From the NCBI GenBank assembly GCA_049889095.1, contig JBLJFK010000017.1: a stretch of 64,000 bases of DNA; one strand, given 5' to 3'. The translations under genes and the position numbers were made by a program. Below are positions 60,598 through 64,000 of this stretch, piece after piece. Under the pieces are notes generated by a model. The model did no database searches, was not told the origin of the DNA, and saw only the letters and a program-made list of their open reading frames with translations. The stretch is from Ewingella sp049889095 (GTDB lineage: Bacteria > Pseudomonadota > Gammaproteobacteria > Enterobacterales > Enterobacteriaceae). The stretch's first letter is position 1. Every line of letters starts with the position of its first letter.

Positions 60598-60726
60598 CTG
60601 ATGAATATAGGTGAAAATCTACCACTGTGCAATGTGCATTCTATGAAATATTAATAAGAATGGAGGTCTTCTGATTGTCTTCTTGCCGACCATATTTAAC
60701 ACAATACAAAGAATCAATGTCCGCTT

Positions 60727-60745
60727 CTGGCACCAAACCGCCTGC
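60727..60745. repeat. Direct repeat, right copy, flanking the fluoride operon
   Basis: CTGGCACCAAACCGCCTGC, 17 of 19 identical to the copy at 57443-57461. It is part of a longer TCCGCTTCTGGCACCAA context that also recurs, diverged, near 63843 (TCCGCTTCTGGCACACA). Confidence 0.55.
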
Positions 60746-60889
60746 ATGTAGACGCAGAAGAGTCGCTAGGAGCGAACTTACCGGACCAGAGTAAAAGCTT
60801 TTATTTCACCATGACGAACTTACGAGCTCCGAATTACTTTAGGCTCTGTGAAACTGGTCAGAATTAAGCTGATTTAAGTAATAACTCGG

Positions 60890-61396
60890 TTACAAATGGG
60901 ATTCAGACTCTCGCCTCATAAGAAATTCGTCATGAAACACACCGTTAACAAATAACGCAGCAGTATCTGTTGCCCATTCAGTGAATCCAAAAGAGCGATA
61001 CAGTGCTAGTGCTGCGTGATTAGTGGTAACTACTGAAAGTTTTATTGTCCGCGCTGAATTGGCAGCCTCCAGCGCCGCTTCTAAAAGTGCAGTGGAAAGG
61101 CCCGAACCTCTCATTTCGGCACGGACGTACATTCCCCATATAGTGGCCATATGGCTCAGCTTTGGGGCGTTACTGCAACTAACACCAATGATACCCTGCA
61201 AGGTGTTCTGAAGATCGAATCCTCCAAAAACACAATTACCCAATAATCGCTCAGCAAAGAACTGTGTTGGTTTCTTATTCCAGTCTTCATAAGAAGCACC
61301 AAAAGCGTCAGGATGAAGCTGCAGCGCTTCCAGCCTTACTCGTCTAAAATCGTCAAGATCACTATCACTAAGACGTCGCACACTAAATGTTTTCAT
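60890..61396 (-). CDS. GNAT-family N-acetyltransferase
   Basis: A 168-residue GNAT protein: VRLEALQLHPDAFGASYEDW near the N-terminus, WGMYVRAEMRGSGLSTALLEAAL as acetyl-CoA loop, and NHAALALYRSFGF. The opening resembles acetyltransferases annotated as small-molecule or antibiotic modifiers, but the substrate is unknown. It lies downstream of the right direct repeat in a region of mixed origin. Confidence 0.8.
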   Translation of the reverse strand: MKTFSVRRLSDSDLDDFRRVRLEALQLHPDAFGASYEDWNKKPTQFFAERLLGNCVFGGFDLQNTLQGIIGVSCSNAPKLSHMATIWGMYVRAEMRGSGLSTALLEAALEAANSARTIKLSVVTTNHAALALYRSFGFTEWATDTAALFVNGVFHDEFLMRRESESHL

Positions 61397-61989
61397 TCCA
61401 AGCTCCTTGCTAGCGCCAATTTTTACTCACCCACCATTGTATCAACTTACAATAACACCTCTACGACGTGCCTTTGTTGTAGTCAGCTCGTTGCAAAAAA
61501 CTGCCTGAATAAGGAGCATGGTCCGCCATGAGCAATGAGCGGACATTGCAGACTGCCCAGTAGAAAAAGGGCTATCAGAATTATCTAAAGGAAGATCGTA
61601 TTAATCATGTCTCATTCTAACTGTTTAATAAATTATAAAAATTGAAACTTTCATTTAATATCATCGTGTTAAGGAAGTTAATTAAACCTCTCATTTAATT
61701 TATGATTCTTATTTAGTTCATGAGTTGGTGTAAAAATAGATTACCGCACTATTGAAAAAAACATATTCAACCCCAGCAGGAAATTATATTTAAAATTAAT
61801 GTGCGTAGGGACTTTTCTGCGTAACAAGAACAGTAAGTAAACACATAGTAATAATAGTTACCATTCCCATTTCGCAACTAGCCATATCATGAGGTAAACT
61901 AATTCCTGCTGCAATTTTGTGAATTAAGGTTATCCTAATAATTCTTTTGTATGATTAAGGTCATCGATAAATTTACTAAGGGCTCATTA
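61397..61989. other. AT-rich intergenic region
   Basis: About 590 bases without a supported gene. Near 61519-61545 the GTCCGCCATGAGCAATGAGC and GAGCGGACATTGCAGACTG stretches echo the TCCGC-type repeat seen at 60719 and 63843. From 61570 on the sequence is very AT-rich and would hold the cytochrome gene promoter. Confidence 0.4.
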
Positions 61990-62562
61990 ATGAAATTGCG
62001 ACTCTGGAATCTATTACCTCATGATTACGCTCCTTTTTTTCGTATTCTTCACATCATTGTGGTATTTCTAATATTATCACAAATTATTAACTCTAATCTG
62101 ACAGAGACCGAAGCAATTGGTGAGCATAGTCTTGAAGGAGTTATAACCTGGATGCACATTATTTCAGGATTAGGACTGATTATTTGTGGTTTTATAATGT
62201 TAAGCTGGATGCTTACTCAAAGAGGTTTTACTTATTACTTTTCATGGGTAGGGCTTGACTTTAGTGGCATTAAACAAGATATAAAAACGTTGACTAGTTT
62301 CCGCCTGCCCGATGCCCATTCGGGAGGTATTGCCAGTACAATCCAAGGATTTGGAGTTCTAGCATTGCTAATTGTAGCACTTTCAGGTGGCCTATGGTTC
62401 TTGTTGAATACCATACAGTCAAATCTGGCTGAAACAGTAATCCACTGGCATAAGTTCTTTACTACTTTCATTGAGGTCTATTTTTATGCACATGGTGCAA
62501 TGGGAGTTTTGCATATTTTAATTGAAAAATATAAAAGTCGCTCAGTTAACCTAGGTGACTAA
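61990..62562 (+). CDS. Cytochrome b561-like membrane protein
   Basis: A 190-residue integral membrane protein with four predicted helices (about 16-36, 54-76, 118-139, 152-178). Histidines suited to haem ligation are present in ILHIIV, WMHIISG, IHWHKFF and FYAHGAMG. Such proteins shuttle electrons between quinones and partners; no catalytic partner gene is adjacent. ATG 61990 has AAGGGCTC upstream; the frame opens at 61951. The gene is AT-rich relative to the core genome. Confidence 0.75.
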   Translation: MKLRLWNLLPHDYAPFFRILHIIVVFLILSQIINSNLTETEAIGEHSLEGVITWMHIISGLGLIICGFIMLSWMLTQRGFTYYFSWVGLDFSGIKQDIKTLTSFRLPDAHSGGIASTIQGFGVLALLIVALSGGLWFLLNTIQSNLAETVIHWHKFFTTFIEVYFYAHGAMGVLHILIEKYKSRSVNLGD

Positions 62563-62764
62563 TCTGTTGTGCGATAATATTTCTTCAAGTTGTAAAAAAT
62601 CCTAAAAATAAAATTTAGTGTACTAGAGGATGAAACAGCACTTGCAGAGACTTTTTTAAAGAAATTTAAAAAAAAAACGAAAAAATATTCATGGCGCAAT
62701 GATTATTTAATTATCTAATATGGATCGAAATGTGAGTTAGTTGCCCTATTTTAGGAAGTTAATA

Positions 62765-63688
62765 ATGAGTAAAACCAAAGAGTTACCTCGTCCGCTTACG
62801 CACTACGCTTGGCTTTCCATTGCCACGGCTATTGCCACTATCGGACTCAAAGGTGTGGCGTGGAAAATGACCGGTTCGGTCGGTCTGCTATCTGATGCCA
62901 TCGAATCCGTAGTTAACCTCGCAGGAGCCCTAATGGCGCTCTGGATGCTTACCTTGGCTGCGCTTCCGGCCGATGAGAACCATGCATATGGGCACGGCAA
63001 AGCCGAATATTTCTCGAGTGCTTTCGAAGGATTTCTGATCCTATTGGCGGCAGCCAGTATCGCCTATACCGCAGTTGAGCGGATGTTAACTCCGCAGCCG
63101 CTTGAGGAGATTGGTCTCGGGCTACTGGTTTCGACAGTCGCATCAGTCCTTAATTTTGTGACGGCACGCATCTTGTTAAGGGCTGGCAAGCAGCACAACT
63201 CGATCACTCTTGAGGCAGATGCTCATCACCTGCTGACCGATGTCTGGACGTCGGTCGGTGTCATTTTTGGTGTCGGACTGGTTTATCTGACCGGCTGGTT
63301 TTGGGTCGATCCGGTCGTTGCATTGCTGGTCGCAGCCAACATCGTGTGGACTGGTTATCAGCTTATGAGTCGTTCAGCGGCAGGTCTGATGGACGTATCG
63401 CTACCCACTGAAGAACTCAAAAAAATCGAGTCGCTGCTGGCGGGATATCGTGAACAGGGGCTTGATTTCCATGCACTACGCACACGCCAGGCTGGCGGGC
63501 GGGCGTTTATGACAATTCACATCCTAGTTCCTGGGCTATGGACTGTTCAATATGGGCACGACTGGGCCGAGCGTATAGAGAATGATATCCGCACAGCACT
63601 GCCTTTTATCCATATCACCACTCATGTGGAACCGTTGGAAGATCCAGCGTCAATGAACGACCAAACACTCGACATTTCTGATCACTAA
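62765..63688 (+). CDS. Cation diffusion facilitator (CDF) metal exporter
   Basis: A 307-residue CDF protein: six membrane helices (about 15-185), metal-site residues in LLSDAIESVVN (helix 2) and HHLLTDVWTSVGV (helix 5), the linker HAYGHGKAEY, and a C-terminal cytoplasmic metallochaperone-like domain (about 205-290). ATG 62765 follows AGGAAG; the frame opens at 62741. The helix 2/5 pattern D-x-x-x-S and H-x-x-x-D is close to Zn/Fe/Co transporters of this family, so a divalent metal efflux role is expected but the metal is not fixed. Confidence 0.9.
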   Translation: MSKTKELPRPLTHYAWLSIATAIATIGLKGVAWKMTGSVGLLSDAIESVVNLAGALMALWMLTLAALPADENHAYGHGKAEYFSSAFEGFLILLAAASIAYTAVERMLTPQPLEEIGLGLLVSTVASVLNFVTARILLRAGKQHNSITLEADAHHLLTDVWTSVGVIFGVGLVYLTGWFWVDPVVALLVAANIVWTGYQLMSRSAAGLMDVSLPTEELKKIESLLAGYREQGLDFHALRTRQAGGRAFMTIHILVPGLWTVQYGHDWAERIENDIRTALPFIHITTHVEPLEDPASMNDQTLDISDH

Positions 63689-64000
63689 ACTAACCACATG
63701 CCGCTGGTCCGGCAGGGGAACAAAACCTCGGTCTACAAAAATTTCAGGTATTCTCTATAATTTTGAGGGTACTTGGTGTCTTTGCTTTCTACTTATTTTC
63801 CTGACCTGCGCCCAATTGTTTGGCACGCAATAGTTTTAAAAAGTCCGCTTCTGGCACACACCAGACAAACACGTGACGCTGAAGGTCTGCTGAGAGCGCA
63901 GGCTGTGTGAAAACTTCTGATCACTTTTTGGTCTAAGCAATGAATTTATATGATCAACCATTCTCGATAAACCCGTGCGGTAATATTTTTTTTCTAATAA
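63689..64000. other. Non-coding right end of the window
   Basis: No gene or RNA is supported. TCCGCTTCTGGCACACACCA at 63843-63862 is a diverged copy of the repeat around the fluoride operon. An AT-rich tract runs from about 63930 to the end. Confidence 0.4.

Noticed and set aside
1..64000. CRISPR arrays, tRNA and rRNA genes
   Set aside because: No regularly spaced identical repeats with spacers and no recognisable tRNA or rRNA sequence were seen on reading; the 23-base ladder at 55283-55439 is an IS end, not CRISPR.

Overview
The window looks like a chromosomal segment of an Enterobacterales bacterium, most likely Yersiniaceae or a close relative (Rahnella, Serratia or Ewingella type). Many genes read as close orthologues of E. 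coli genes and partly keep E. coli order: yfiF-trxC-tapT-pat, emrB-emrA-mprA, proV-proW-proX, nrdHIEF-ygaM-ygaC and ygaV-ygaP. The genus cannot be fixed from the sequence alone.

Layout. 1-4.2 kb: pat (cut by the window edge), tapT, trxC, yfiF. 4.3-10.2 kb: EmrAB efflux pump with its MarR regulator, then an MFS transporter divergent from a LysR regulator. 10.2-14.8 kb: proVWX glycine betaine importer with two tandem proX genes. 15.4-19.5 kb: a CitA/CitB-type two-component system divergent from a 2-hydroxycarboxylate transporter. 19.6-24.7 kb: an aldo/keto reductase and nrdHIEF, with a likely pair of NrdR boxes. 24.9-38.5 kb: mostly single housekeeping and accessory genes (AhpD-like protein, MocR regulator, ygaM, ygaC, AraC-GyrI regulator, yicN-like gene, pfkB, CYTH protein, orphan N-hydroxylase, PhzF, acetyltransferases, ada, glyoxalase, ygaVP).

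38.6-51.6 kb is accessory. An iron alcohol dehydrogenase and a chemoreceptor lie between two IS903-like end relics. They are followed by a one-directional catabolic cluster: FGGY kinase, fucose-isomerase-like protein, DapA-family lyase/aldolase, cytoplasmic BNR-repeat protein, TctCBA tripartite tricarboxylate transporter and a LacI regulator. This looks like uptake and breakdown of an unidentified sugar acid or sugar derivative.

52.3-56.9 kb is an insertion-sequence graveyard. It holds IS903-, IS6- and IS21-type relics, an MmyB-type regulator fragment fused to an SDR fragment, a truncated CbtA toxin without antitoxin, a TetR gene with an aldo/keto reductase tail, and a small tyrosine integrase whose start lies in a hairpin.

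57.5-60.6 kb is the most interesting unit. A fluoride (crcB-type) riboswitch on the minus strand precedes a possible leader peptide, a variant family II pyrophosphatase, a UspA-like protein, a second enolase and a small membrane protein. Enolase and pyrophosphatase are classic fluoride-inhibited enzymes, so this reads as a fluoride-tolerance operon. It has no obvious exporter inside it and is flanked by near-identical short direct repeats. The window ends with a GNAT protein, a cytochrome b561-like protein and a cation diffusion facilitator.
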